Numbered from the stretch's first letter, positions 17,753-29,628 are shown. The stretch: DNA of 64,000 bases from Pseudomonas koreensis (GCF_012986595.1 NZ_JAAQYM010000002.1:62001-126000), one strand, 5' to 3'. Notes: generated by a model from the sequence alone, not told the origin. Translations and numbers: made by a program.

Positions 17753-17948
17753 TTTACCCATTAAACCGCTGATGCCGTAAGCAATCGTTGCCGGGATCGA
17801 AACGTAAGCCGTTTGACCGCGAAACAACTCAGGAAAACGCTGTTTATTCAACAATCACCGCGTAACTTAAACATTCGGCTAAACAAATAACCTCAACACT
17901 TCCTTACGCGACAAAGAGCTTGGTCGTAGTCGAAATCCTTTAAGTGTG

Positions 17949-17962
17949 TAGGACTTATCCTA
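17949..17962. promoter_or_regulatory. Dyad upstream of BvgA/RocA-like regulator
   Basis: The dyad TAGGA-CTTA-TCCTA lies about 90 bases before the start of the response regulator gene and overlaps a candidate -10 element. Its shape and spacing fit sites bound by NarL/FixJ-type regulators, so autoregulation is possible. This is inference from position and symmetry. Confidence 0.4.
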
Positions 17963-18052
17963 TATTGCCGCTAGAGCCCTGTGAGTTCATACGGCCGCTC
18001 ATTTATCTGAGCTAAGGTGCGCGCTTTATTCGCGCACGTATGGGATTTGATT

Positions 18053-18679
18053 ATGAACTCCGTTTTTATTGTCGATGATCACCCCGTCATCCGACTTGCC
18101 GTTCGAATGCTGCTCGAACATGAAGGTTACAAGGTCGTCGGCGAAACCGATAATGGGGTCGATGCCATGCAGATGGTCCGCGAATGCATGCCCGACCTGA
18201 TCATCCTCGATATCAGCATCCCCAAACTCGACGGGCTCGAAGTCCTCGCCCGCTTCAACGCCATGGGCACCCCGCTCAAGACCCTGGTGCTGACGGCACA
18301 ATGCCCGACCCTGTTCGGTATTCGCTGCATGCAGTCCGGTGCATCCGGTTATGTCTGCAAGGAAGAAGACTTGAGCGAACTGGTCAGTGCGATCAAGGCT
18401 GTACTTTCCGGTTACAACTATTTCCCCAGCCAGGCATTGAATCCGGTTCGCAGCGACGATGTGCGCTATGCCGAACTGGAACTGTTCAAGTCCGTCAATG
18501 ACCGCGAACTTATGGTTCTGCAATTATTTGCCCAAGGTCGCACCAACAAGGAAATCGCCAAAGGCATGTTTCTCAGCAACAAGACCGTCAGCACCTACAA
18601 GAAACGTCTGATGCAGAAACTCAAGGCCAGATCCCTGGTGGAACTTATCGAGATGGCCAAACGCAACGCGCTAGTGTGA
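18053..18679 (+). CDS. BvgA/RocA-like LuxR-family response regulator
   Basis: The 208-residue protein has a receiver domain (MNSVFIVDDHPVIRLAVRML, acceptor aspartate in LIILDISIPKLDG, lysine in SGYVCKEEDL) and a LuxR-type helix-turn-helix (NDRELMVLQLFAQGRTNKE, LSNKTVSTYKKRLMQKL). The N-terminus at 18053 matches response regulators of the BvgA/EvgA/RocA type; the open frame upstream adds 12 unlikely residues. A weak GGGA site precedes it. Gene order after dgt and the adjacent multi-sensor hybrid kinase recall RocA2-RocS2 of P. aeruginosa. It should receive phosphate from the kinase encoded seven bases downstream. Confidence 0.92.
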   Translation: MNSVFIVDDHPVIRLAVRMLLEHEGYKVVGETDNGVDAMQMVRECMPDLIILDISIPKLDGLEVLARFNAMGTPLKTLVLTAQCPTLFGIRCMQSGASGYVCKEEDLSELVSAIKAVLSGYNYFPSQALNPVRSDDVRYAELELFKSVNDRELMVLQLFAQGRTNKEIAKGMFLSNKTVSTYKKRLMQKLKARSLVELIEMAKRNALV

Positions 18680-18686
18680 GAGCCCA

Positions 18687-21600
18687 ATGCCCAGTTGTCT
18701 AAAGATCTATCTCGCTGGATTGTGCGCAAGCCTGTGCCTGACGACTCAGGTCAATGCCGACCTCGTACCGGCGCAAGACTACGTGCTACGCAGCCGTTCG
18801 AGCCAGGAGGCGCTCTCCGTATCTCTGGAGCCGGCGCAACGCCGTTGGTTGCAGACTCGCAGCGAACTGGTCCTGGGCACTTCCGCACCGGATTATCCAC
18901 CGTTCGACATGACCGCCAGCGGGCGCGATTACGAAGGTTTCACCGCTGATTACGCCGGCCTCGTCGGTCAGGCCGTCGATCTGCCGATCCGGGTCAAACG
19001 CTTTGCCTCAAGGGACGCTGCTCTGCGAGCGCTGGTCGCCGGTCAGGTCGATATGCTCGGCACCGCCAACGGTTTCGAGGCGAGCACCGCAAACGTCGCG
19101 CTGTCTGCTCCCTACGCGATCGATCAACCGGTATTGGTCACCCGCGAAGGCGAAACCCGCACACTCACCGAAGGCCTGGCCGGACTGCGGCTGAGCATGG
19201 TTTATCACTACCTGCCGCAGAGTGAAGTCAAGGCGCTGTACCCCAAAGCCATCCTGACGTCTTACCCGTCCTATCAGAATGCAATCAACGCGGTGGCTTT
19301 CGATCAGGCCGACGTGTTTCTGGGCGACACCATTTCCACTCACTACATGATCAACAAGGGCTATCTGAACAACATTCGCATGGCCAATTTCGGCAAACAG
19401 GAAGCCCACGGTTTCAGCTTTGCCGTCCGCGCGGACAATCCGCAACTCCTCGCCGTCATCAACACCGCGCTGCAGGCCGTCCCGGCCAGTGAACGGGACA
19501 GCATCGCCAAGCGCTGGAGCGCCGGCAGCGACATCCTGCTGACCGACCAGAAGCTGCAACTGACTCACCATGAAGAGCAGTGGCTCAAGCGACATCCGGT
19601 GCTGCGTGTCGTCGTCAATGAGGCGTTCGCCCCGCTGACATTCTTCGACAGCGACGGCAATCTGCGGGGCATCACCGCAGACTTGCTCGAATTGCTCAGC
19701 CTGCGTACCGGCATGCGTTTCGAACTGGTGCGCAGCCGCAGCGACGGCGACATGATCGAGCAGATCAAGCAGCATCGGGCCGACCTCATCGCCGCGCTGT
19801 TGCCCAGTCCCGAGCGGGAACAGTCCCTGCTGTTCAGTCGGCCCTACCTGGAAAACTCCTATGTCCTGCTGACACGCAAGTCCGCCGACAGCCCGACGCA
19901 CCCCACTCAGCTCAAGGGCCGATTCCTGGCAATCGCCCAGGGCAATCCCATGACCGATTACCTGCGCCGCCAATTCCCCAATATCCACCTGACTGAAACC
20001 TCCGATACGTTCGGTGCTGCGACCTTGCTCGCCGAAGGCAAGGTCGATGGCGCCGTCGCCTCGCTGGTGATCGCCAACTACCTGATTGCGTCGCGGATCT
20101 TCGAGCATCAGTTGCAGATCACCACCACGCTGGGCACCCGCCAGGCGGCTTTTTCGCTGGCCACCGCCCGCGACAACACCGAACTGGCGTCGATCCTCGA
20201 CAAGGCGCTGCTGAGCATCACGCCCGAGGAGCTGGGGGTCATCAACAGTCGCTGGCGCGGTTTTTCCAACGCCGCGCAAGGCAACTGGCATCACTACCAG
20301 CGCCTGTTCTATCAACTGATCGGCGCAGCGTGTCTGTTGCTGGTGCTGTCACTGCTGTGGAATGCCTACATGCGTCGGCAGATCAAGCAGCGCCAGGCGG
20401 CCGAACGCGCCTTGAACGATCAGTTCGAGTTCATGCGTTCACTGGTCAATGGCACGCCGCACCCGATTTATGTGCGTGACCGCCGAGGCCTGCTGCACAG
20501 CTGCAACGACAGCTACCTCGCAGCCTTCAACGCCAAGCGCGAAGACGTGATCGGCAAAAGCGTCATGCAAGGCACCCTGAGCAATGCCTTCGAAGCACAA
20601 GCGTTTCAGGCGGACTACCAGCGGGTCATGGCCGAAGGCACGCCGCTGGTGCTGGACCGTCCGCTGCACATTGGCGGCCGGCGTCTGACGATCTACCACT
20701 GGATCCTGCCGTACCGCGATTCCAGCGGCGATGTACAAGGGATCATCGGCGGCTGGATCGACATCAGCGAGCGCCGCCAACTGTTCGATGAATTGCGCAT
20801 GGCCAAGGAACAGGCGGACAAAGCCAACCGCGCCAAAAGCACCTTCCTGGCCACCATGAGCCACGAAATCCGTACGCCGATGAACGCCGTCATCGGCATG
20901 CTCGAATTGACGCTCGAGCGCATGGCCGCGCAACACCCGGACCGCGCATCGATCGAAACGGCCTACTGCTCGGCCAAGGACCTGCTGGGCTTGATCGGTG
21001 ACATCCTCGATATCGCCCGAATCGAGTCCGGGCGCCTGAGCCTGAGTCCGGAGCGGGTCAATCTGGTGGAGACGGTGGCATCGGTGGTGAGGATCTTCGA
21101 CGGCCTGGCCCGCCAGAAAAACCTTGCCCTGGCCTTGTCCGTCAATCCGCCCGGACTCCAGGTCGATGTCGAACTGGATCCGTTACGCTTCAAGCAAATC
21201 CTCTCCAACCTCATCAGCAACGCGATCAAATTCACCGAGTGCGGGCAAGTGCGGGTGACGCTGGATGTGCAGCCCAACGGCCCGGGCAAGTGTTCGCTCA
21301 TTCAGTTGACGATCCAGGACACCGGCGTCGGGATCTGTATCGAAGATCAACAGCGTCTGTTCGAACCCTTCGCCCAGGCCGAAAATGGCCGTCAGCAGGC
21401 CCGCAGCGGCGCGGGTCTGGGGCTGGTCATCTGCCGTAACCTTTGCGAAATGATGGGTGGCCAGTTGCAATTGAGCAGCCAGCCCGGCATCGGCACCCAG
21501 GTCTGCCTGTCGCTGCCCCTGCAAACCCTGCCCTGCAAAGCCACCCCGGTGAAAGCCGAGCCGCCGGTTCGTACGTCCTTTACACCGCTGAACATCCTGG

Positions 21601-22331
21601 TGGTCGATGATCACCCGGCCAATCGCTTGCTGATGTGCCAGCAACTGGAGTTTCTCGGGCATCGCTTCAGCCTGGCCGAAGAGGGGCGCAGCGGCTTCGA
21701 ACAGTGGCAGGCCGGCGAATTCGACCTGGTCATCGCTGACTGCAACATGCCGCTGATGAACGGCTATGAGCTGACCGCCGCCATCCGCCAGCACGAGCAA
21801 CGCACGGGGCGCGCGCCGTGCACGGTGCTGGGCTTCACGGCCAACGCGCAGCCTGAGGAAGTACAACGCTGCAAACAGGCCGGGATGGATGACTGCCTGT
21901 TCAAACCCTTGAGCCTCAGCGCGCTGAGCCAGTGGGTCAACGGCTTGCAACCCGTGGCACCCGAGCCTGCCTACAATGCCCTCGGGCTGAATCAGTTGAC
22001 GGGCGGCAACCCGCTTCAGACCCGACGCCTGCTCGCGGAGTTGCTCAAGAGCAGCCGCCTTGATCGACACGAATTGCTGGCCCTGGCCCCGCATAATGAT
22101 CGTGAGGCGCTGGCGATGATGGCGCACAAGATCAAGGGCGCAGCCCGGATCGCTCAGGCGTCGCGCCTGATAGCCCATTGCGAGGCACTCGAACAAGCCT
22201 GCACACCCGGCTCGCCTTTGCCCACGATCGTGCGCTGCATTCAGGCCACGGACACCGCCATGGTCGAACTGGAGCAGGCCTTGCAGCAACAAATGGACTC
22301 GCTTGAAAAAAGCACAATGACCGAGCCTTAA
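18687..22331 (+). CDS. BvgS/RocS-like multi-domain hybrid sensor kinase
   Basis: The 1214-residue inner-membrane protein has a signal peptide (cleavage near residue 24), two tandem periplasmic SBP_bac_3 (Venus-flytrap) domains (about 60-285 and 300-525), a membrane helix (about 540-562), a PAS domain (about 578-690), HisKA with phospho-histidine H726 (FLATMSHEIRTPMNAVIGM), HATPase_c (NLISNAIKF, AGLGLVICRNL), a receiver with D1018 (IADCNMPLMNGY) and a C-terminal Hpt with H1147 (MAHKIKGAARIA). All phosphorelay residues are present, so signal can pass H-D-H-D to the response regulator encoded upstream. The periplasmic domains probably bind small molecules; the ligand is unknown. Confidence 0.95.
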   Translation: MPSCLKIYLAGLCASLCLTTQVNADLVPAQDYVLRSRSSQEALSVSLEPAQRRWLQTRSELVLGTSAPDYPPFDMTASGRDYEGFTADYAGLVGQAVDLPIRVKRFASRDAALRALVAGQVDMLGTANGFEASTANVALSAPYAIDQPVLVTREGETRTLTEGLAGLRLSMVYHYLPQSEVKALYPKAILTSYPSYQNAINAVAFDQADVFLGDTISTHYMINKGYLNNIRMANFGKQEAHGFSFAVRADNPQLLAVINTALQAVPASERDSIAKRWSAGSDILLTDQKLQLTHHEEQWLKRHPVLRVVVNEAFAPLTFFDSDGNLRGITADLLELLSLRTGMRFELVRSRSDGDMIEQIKQHRADLIAALLPSPEREQSLLFSRPYLENSYVLLTRKSADSPTHPTQLKGRFLAIAQGNPMTDYLRRQFPNIHLTETSDTFGAATLLAEGKVDGAVASLVIANYLIASRIFEHQLQITTTLGTRQAAFSLATARDNTELASILDKALLSITPEELGVINSRWRGFSNAAQGNWHHYQRLFYQLIGAACLLLVLSLLWNAYMRRQIKQRQAAERALNDQFEFMRSLVNGTPHPIYVRDRRGLLHSCNDSYLAAFNAKREDVIGKSVMQGTLSNAFEAQAFQADYQRVMAEGTPLVLDRPLHIGGRRLTIYHWILPYRDSSGDVQGIIGGWIDISERRQLFDELRMAKEQADKANRAKSTFLATMSHEIRTPMNAVIGMLELTLERMAAQHPDRASIETAYCSAKDLLGLIGDILDIARIESGRLSLSPERVNLVETVASVVRIFDGLARQKNLALALSVNPPGLQVDVELDPLRFKQILSNLISNAIKFTECGQVRVTLDVQPNGPGKCSLIQLTIQDTGVGICIEDQQRLFEPFAQAENGRQQARSGAGLGLVICRNLCEMMGGQLQLSSQPGIGTQVCLSLPLQTLPCKATPVKAEPPVRTSFTPLNILVVDDHPANRLLMCQQLEFLGHRFSLAEEGRSGFEQWQAGEFDLVIADCNMPLMNGYELTAAIRQHEQRTGRAPCTVLGFTANAQPEEVQRCKQAGMDDCLFKPLSLSALSQWVNGLQPVAPEPAYNALGLNQLTGGNPLQTRRLLAELLKSSRLDRHELLALAPHNDREALAMMAHKIKGAARIAQASRLIAHCEALEQACTPGSPLPTIVRCIQATDTAMVELEQALQQQMDSLEKSTMTEP

Positions 22332-22379
22332 CTATGCTTTGGCGCTGAGCAGTGTGTTTACTTCAATGGAGAGTCAGCA

Positions 22380-25325
22380 ATGCCCAGCCCACTGCGCCCG
22401 GATCAACGCCGATTTCCTCTGCACGTGCACATCAGCGTCATGTTCACCTTTCTGCTGTTGCTGACCGGCGTCGTATTGGGACTGTTCAATTATCGCCAGA
22501 CCACCCGGATCATCCTGTCGAGCAGCGAAAACCTGTTCAATCGCATCGAGCAGGACGTGCGCCTGGACCTGCAGGCCACCTACGAACCGATCCGGCATCT
22601 GCTGAGCTTGCTGTCGGTCAACCAGGCGGCCGAGGCTGCAAACCTGCAACAGCGTCTGGCACTGCTCAAGCCGTTCAGCCAGTCGCTCAAGGACAACACC
22701 AACCTCGCGTCACTGTATCTGGGGTACGGCAACGGCGACTTTTTCATGGTGCGCCCCTTGCGCACCAGCGCCCTGAAGACCCTGCTCAAGGCGCCCCCGG
22801 CAGCGGCCTACCAGGTCTGGAGCATCGAACACGCGGCCAGTGGCACCGCGTCCTCACAGTCGTTGTTCTTCGATGAGGCGCTGAACCCGGTCGGACGCCA
22901 GGACAACCCCGACGATCGCTACGACCCGCGCACCCGCAACTGGTACCGCAACGCGCTGGCGCAGGGCGATCAGATCACCACCGAACCCTATGTGTTTTTC
23001 TCCACGCACAACGTCGGCACCACCCTGGCCCGACGCAGCAGCGCAACCACCGTCATCGGCGCCGACCTGACCCTGGCCGCGCTGTCGGCCACTCTGATCA
23101 AACATGTGGTCACCCCTTCCACCGAAATCGTGCTGTTCGACGCCGATGGCAATGCCGTGGCCTATCCGGACAGCAGCCGGCTGATTGTCGACGACAGCAG
23201 CGCCCGCCTGGCCAAGGCCGCTGACCTGAGCCCTAGCCTGCACGCGTTGCTGTCCACCGCGCATCAGGGCAAACGGCTGGACGTCGATGGCCGCCACTGG
23301 ATCGTCGCCCGCACCCATCTGCAGGAAGGCGGGCCGCAAGGGCTGCAGATGGCCCTGCTGGTGCCGGAAAACGAGTTGCTCGCCGACGCCTACCGCATGC
23401 GCTGGCAAGGCGCGCTGATCACCCTTGCGACGTTGCTGTTGTGCCTGCCGCTGGGTTGGCTGATATCGCGGATTCTGGTCAAGCCGCTGCACGCGCTGGT
23501 CAAGGAAGCCGACGCGATTCGCAGTTTCGATTTCAATTTTCCGGTCACCCGTCGCTCGCCGGTGCTGGAGGTGGACCAGTTGAGCCTGTCGATGGCGCGG
23601 ATGAAGGACACGCTCGCCAGTTTCTTCCGCATCACCGACAGCCTGTGCGCGGAAACCCGCTTCGCCCCCTTGTTGCAACGGGTGCTGTTTGAAACAGTGC
23701 AGATCGCCCAGGCCCAGGCCGGCTTGATCTATTTGCGCGAAAGCGATGGCAACCGGATGGAACCTTATGGGCTGGTGATCGACGGCGTCTCCCAGGAACC
23801 GGGTGCGTTCAATGTGCTGGGCGGCGAGCTTCTGGCGGGTCAGGGGCCGGCGTGGTTCCAGCAACTGAGCAATGCTGACAACGTGGTGACCAGCCTTGGC
23901 TTCGACCAGGCCGGCGACTTGCAGAAAGTGCTGCTGGCAATGCAGTCGCCGCGCATTCATCTGATCGGCATTCGCCTGCGCAACCGGCACAACGAGACCA
24001 TCGGTCTGTTGATTCTGCTGATCAATGACAGCGGCAGCGCCCAGGATCTGGAGAAACTGCGCCCGGACCGCATCGCTTTTCTGCAAGCGGTTTCCGGCGC
24101 TGCAGCGGTCAGCATCGAAAGCCAGCGCCTGCAGGCGAAGCAGAAGCAGTTGCTCGATGCGTTCATCCAGTTGCTGGCCGGTGCGATCGACGCCAAGAGT
24201 CCGTACACCGGTGGTCACTGCCAGCGTGTCCCGGAACTGACGCTGATGCTCGCGCAGGCCGCTGCCGCCAGTCAGGCCCCGGCGTTTCGCAGCTATCAGC
24301 CAAACGAAGACGAATGGGAAGCCCTGCACATCGCCGCCTGGCTGCACGACTGCGGCAAGGTCACCACGCCGGAGTATGTCGTCGACAAGGCCACCAAACT
24401 GGAAACCCTCAACGACCGCATCCACGAAATCCGCACACGCTTCGAAGTGCTCAAGCGCGACACCTGGATCAGCTACTGGCAGGCGCTGGCCTTGGGCGGT
24501 GACAAGGCACAACTGAGCGAGCAGCGAGATACCACGCTGACGGAGCTGGACGACGACTTTGCGTTTGTCGCCCGCTGCAATCTCGGCGGTGAGGCCATGG
24601 CGCCAGCCGATCTGCAACGCCTTGAGCGCATCGCCGAACGCCGCTGGACGCGCACCCTCGATGATCGTCTCGGCGTATCCTGGGAGGAGAACCGCCGGCA
24701 GGCGCGCACGCCGGCGCCGACGCTGCCGGTCAGCGAACCGCTGCTGGCGGACAGACCCGAACACCTGATCGAACGCGCCGACAGCGAACTGATTCCAGAA
24801 GACAATCCGTGGGGATTCAAACTGGATGTGCCGCGCTACAAATACAACCGCGGCGAACTCTACAACCTGAGCATTGCCCGCGGCACGCTGACCCGCGAAG
24901 AGCGCTACATCATCAATCACCACATGGTGCAGACGATCCTGATGCTCAGCCACCTGCCCTTCCCCGGGCACCTGGACAGCGTCGCGGAAATTGCCGGCGG
25001 GCATCACGAAAAAATGGACGGCAGCGGTTACCCCAAACGCCTGAAGCGCGAGGAGATGAGCCTGCCGGCAAGGATGATGGCGATTGCCGATATTTTCGAA
25101 GCACTGACCGCGGCTGACCGACCCTACAAGAAGGCCAAATCCCTGAGCGAGGCGCTGGGGATCATGGCCACCATGTGCCGCGAGGCGCACATCGATGCAG
25201 AATTGTTCGGGCTGTTCATCAACGACGGGGTGTACATGCAGTACGCCGCGCGGTTTCTCGACCCACGGCAGATCGATGCGGTGGAACCGGCCAGCCTGTT
25301 GCGCAAGGCTGGCCTGAGCGCCTGA
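22380..25325 (+). CDS. HD-GYP domain protein with Cache-HAMP-GAF sensor part
   Basis: The 981-residue inner-membrane protein has a membrane helix (about 18-38), a large periplasmic dCache-like region (40-340), a second helix (GALITLATLLLCLPLGWLIS), HAMP (363-415), a GAF-like domain (435-580) and a C-terminal HD-GYP domain. Catalytic elements are present: HD at 656-657 (LHDCGKV), INHHMVQTIL and HHEKMDGSGYP (H875-P885). HD-GYP proteins hydrolyse c-di-GMP. About 150 extra residues separate the HD pair from the HHExxDGxGYP motif compared with canonical domains. GGAG lies eight bases before the ATG. Position 48 bases after the hybrid kinase suggests co-transcription. Confidence 0.92.
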   Translation: MPSPLRPDQRRFPLHVHISVMFTFLLLLTGVVLGLFNYRQTTRIILSSSENLFNRIEQDVRLDLQATYEPIRHLLSLLSVNQAAEAANLQQRLALLKPFSQSLKDNTNLASLYLGYGNGDFFMVRPLRTSALKTLLKAPPAAAYQVWSIEHAASGTASSQSLFFDEALNPVGRQDNPDDRYDPRTRNWYRNALAQGDQITTEPYVFFSTHNVGTTLARRSSATTVIGADLTLAALSATLIKHVVTPSTEIVLFDADGNAVAYPDSSRLIVDDSSARLAKAADLSPSLHALLSTAHQGKRLDVDGRHWIVARTHLQEGGPQGLQMALLVPENELLADAYRMRWQGALITLATLLLCLPLGWLISRILVKPLHALVKEADAIRSFDFNFPVTRRSPVLEVDQLSLSMARMKDTLASFFRITDSLCAETRFAPLLQRVLFETVQIAQAQAGLIYLRESDGNRMEPYGLVIDGVSQEPGAFNVLGGELLAGQGPAWFQQLSNADNVVTSLGFDQAGDLQKVLLAMQSPRIHLIGIRLRNRHNETIGLLILLINDSGSAQDLEKLRPDRIAFLQAVSGAAAVSIESQRLQAKQKQLLDAFIQLLAGAIDAKSPYTGGHCQRVPELTLMLAQAAAASQAPAFRSYQPNEDEWEALHIAAWLHDCGKVTTPEYVVDKATKLETLNDRIHEIRTRFEVLKRDTWISYWQALALGGDKAQLSEQRDTTLTELDDDFAFVARCNLGGEAMAPADLQRLERIAERRWTRTLDDRLGVSWEENRRQARTPAPTLPVSEPLLADRPEHLIERADSELIPEDNPWGFKLDVPRYKYNRGELYNLSIARGTLTREERYIINHHMVQTILMLSHLPFPGHLDSVAEIAGGHHEKMDGSGYPKRLKREEMSLPARMMAIADIFEALTAADRPYKKAKSLSEALGIMATMCREAHIDAELFGLFINDGVYMQYAARFLDPRQIDAVEPASLLRKAGLSA

Positions 25326-25808
25326 TCAGCAGTCGGTCAGACGCAGGAAAATGGCCGCCAGATGCTCGATACCGGCCTGATCGTCCACGCCGAAACGTGC
25401 CAGTTTCGGGCTGTCGAGATCGAGCACGCCGATCAGTCGACCGTCCTTGACCAGTGGCACCACCAGCTCGCTGTTCGAGGCGCTGTCGCAGGCGATGTGC
25501 CCGGGGAAGGCATGCACGTCTTCGACGCGCTGGGTCTGCAGGCTGGCCGCCGCCGCGCCGCATACGCCACGCCCGAACGGAATGCGCACACAGGCGATCT
25601 GGCCCTGGAACGGGCCAAGCACCAGTTCTTCGTTGCGATTGAGGTAAAAGCCAGCCCAGTTCAGGTCATCGAGCTGGTTGAACAGGAACGCCGAAAACTG
25701 CGCGGCGTTGGCGATGAAATCACGCTCGTCCGCCAGCAGCGACTCCAGTTGCGCGGCCAACAGGCAATAGCCTTCGAGGCCCTGGCCGCTTTGTTGCAAA
25801 TCAATCAT
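25326..25808 (-). CDS. msrC: GAF-domain free methionine-(R)-sulfoxide reductase
   Basis: The 160-residue cytoplasmic protein matches the fRMsr (YebR/MsrC) family: LADERDFIANAAQFSAFLF, LNWAGFYL, and the catalytic cysteine motif FGRGVCGAAAASLQTQRVED with DVHAFPGHIACDS. It reduces free methionine-R-sulfoxide, complementing MsrB (encoded at 30211-30606), which acts on protein-bound residues. Its ATG shares ATGA with the stop of the upstream DUF815 ATPase, so both are translationally coupled. Symbol by family resemblance. Confidence 0.92.
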   Translation of the reverse strand: MIDLQQSGQGLEGYCLLAAQLESLLADERDFIANAAQFSAFLFNQLDDLNWAGFYLNRNEELVLGPFQGQIACVRIPFGRGVCGAAAASLQTQRVEDVHAFPGHIACDSASNSELVVPLVKDGRLIGVLDLDSPKLARFGVDDQAGIEHLAAIFLRLTDC

Positions 25809-26695
25809 GCCTTGTGCTCCAGCAATTTCAGTCCCACCCAGTAACGGGCGAATTGGTACGCGCAACGTCCGTTGCGATTGCCGCGCCCGGTTGCCCAGCG
25901 CACAGCGAGAATGTCCAGCGCTTCGTCACGCTGCCAGCTCAGTCCGGCCTTGGCCGCCAACTGGCCGATCCAGTGTTCGACGACGTTGAGAAAGTGTTCC
26001 TGGGTAAATGGATAGAACGACAGCCACAGGCCAAAGCGATCCGACAGCGCGATCTTGTCTTCCACCGCTTCGCTCGGATGCAGTTCGCCGTCGACGCGTT
26101 TCCAGTTTTCGTTGTCGCTTTCCTTCTCCGGCACCAGATGGCGACGGTTGGAGGTGGCGTACAGCAAGACGTTGTCCGGGGCTTGTTCGAGCGAGCCGTC
26201 GAGCACGCTTTTCAGTACGCGGTAATCGCCTTCGCCGGATTCGAACGACAGGTCATCACAGAACAGCACAAAGCGCTGCGGCAGTTTGCCAATCTGCTCG
26301 ACCACGCGCGGCAAGTCCGCCAGATGATCGCGCTCGATCTCGATCAGACGCAGGCCGGCGTCGGCGTGCTCGGCCAACAACGCGCGCACCAGCGAGGATT
26401 TGCCAGTACCGCGCGAGCCCCACAGCAGCGCGTGGTTGGCCGGCATGCCATCGAGAAACTGTTGGGTGTTACGCCCCAGTTGCTCCAGTTGCCGGTCGAC
26501 ACCGATCAGGTCGGACAGGCGCATGTCGAGGCTGACTTCCAGCGGCAGCAGATACCCACTGCGCCCGTCACGCTGCCAGCGCGCCGCCAGGCAAGTGCCC
26601 CAGTCGATCAGCGGACGCGGCGCCGGCAGCAAGGGTTCGATCCGCGCCAGAACCGACTCGGCACGTTCAAGAAAAGCATTCAATCGGGAATCCAC
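25805..26695 (-). CDS. DUF815-family AAA ATPase
   Basis: The 296-residue cytoplasmic protein is a P-loop ATPase with Walker A LLWGSRGTGKSSLVRAL, Walker B-like RFVLFCDDLSFE and a sensor-type LYATSNRRHLVPE; these are hallmarks of the DUF815 family. Its cellular function is not known. It starts at a GTG with AGGAG five bases upstream. It overlaps the free-methionine sulfoxide reductase gene by four bases and is divergent from sagS. Confidence 0.92.
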   Translation of the reverse strand: MDSRLNAFLERAESVLARIEPLLPAPRPLIDWGTCLAARWQRDGRSGYLLPLEVSLDMRLSDLIGVDRQLEQLGRNTQQFLDGMPANHALLWGSRGTGKSSLVRALLAEHADAGLRLIEIERDHLADLPRVVEQIGKLPQRFVLFCDDLSFESGEGDYRVLKSVLDGSLEQAPDNVLLYATSNRRHLVPEKESDNENWKRVDGELHPSEAVEDKIALSDRFGLWLSFYPFTQEHFLNVVEHWIGQLAAKAGLSWQRDEALDILAVRWATGRGNRNGRCAYQFARYWVGLKLLEHKA

Positions 26696-26819
26696 GTCTT
26701 CTCCTCGGGCACGTTCACAGTGATGATGTCGATCCAGCGACGACAGACAGATCTCAACTCCCCGCTCGGGCCTTGTTACAAGGCGATTCGGGAACCTCGG
26801 TATCCATACATGATCGACT

Positions 26820-29166
<2,347 letters not shown>

Positions 29167-29183
<17 letters not shown>

Positions 29184-29628
29184 TCTGGCCCAGCAGGTGA
29201 TCGAGGCCGTTGCGCAAATCGTTGAGCCGATCGAGGTCCACCCCGCTGTCGCACAACAACCGGGCCTTGAGTGGCCCGACCTGTTCGCGCAGCGCCTGCC
29301 CTTGCGCGGTCAGGCTCAGGTGGACTTCGCGTTCATCGCGCGCCGAGCGCTGACGCTGCACCAACTGCAGCTGCTCAAGACGCTTGAGCAGCGGCGTCAG
29401 CGTGCCGGAATCCAGCACCAGGCGCTCGCCCAAGGCCTTCACCGTCGGTTGCTCCGGCGCACTGTCCTGCCATTCCCACAGCACCAGCATCGCCAGGTAC
29501 TGCGGGTAGGTCAGGCCAAGCTGATCGAGCATCGGTTTGTAGGCACGAATCACCGCCCGGGACGCGGCGTACAGCTTGAAGCACAACTGGCTGTCGAGCT
29601 TCAGCGAATCGACGGGCAGGCTGTTCAT
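29167..29628 (-). CDS. ospR: OspR/OhrR-type MarR-family peroxide-sensing regulator
   Basis: The 153-residue winged-helix repressor has the reactive cysteine C16 in [16 protein letters not shown], the typical [15 protein letters not shown] helix, and the wing region [22 protein letters not shown]. OhrR/OspR proteins are inactivated by oxidation of this cysteine. Its ATG lies inside the stop of gpx (ATGA overlap), so it is co-translated with the peroxidase it probably controls. The likely operator is the 24-base palindrome at 30154-30177. Naming as ospR rests on gene order beside sagS and gpx. Confidence 0.88.

Larger units (their letters stand above)
17709..18052. other. Intergenic region with hairpin and operator-like dyad
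   Basis: This region of 344 bases contains the hairpin at 17716-17752 just after dgt, then about 200 bases of A/T-richer DNA, and the dyad TAGGA-N4-TCCTA at 17949-17962 that overlaps a possible -10 hexamer TATATT at 17961-17966. It should carry the promoter of the response regulator at 18053. Confidence 0.5.

Noticed and set aside
22854-25190. 778-codon minus-strand open frame opposite the HD-GYP gene
   Set aside because: Antisense artefact; the plus-strand product has clear domain motifs in order throughout.
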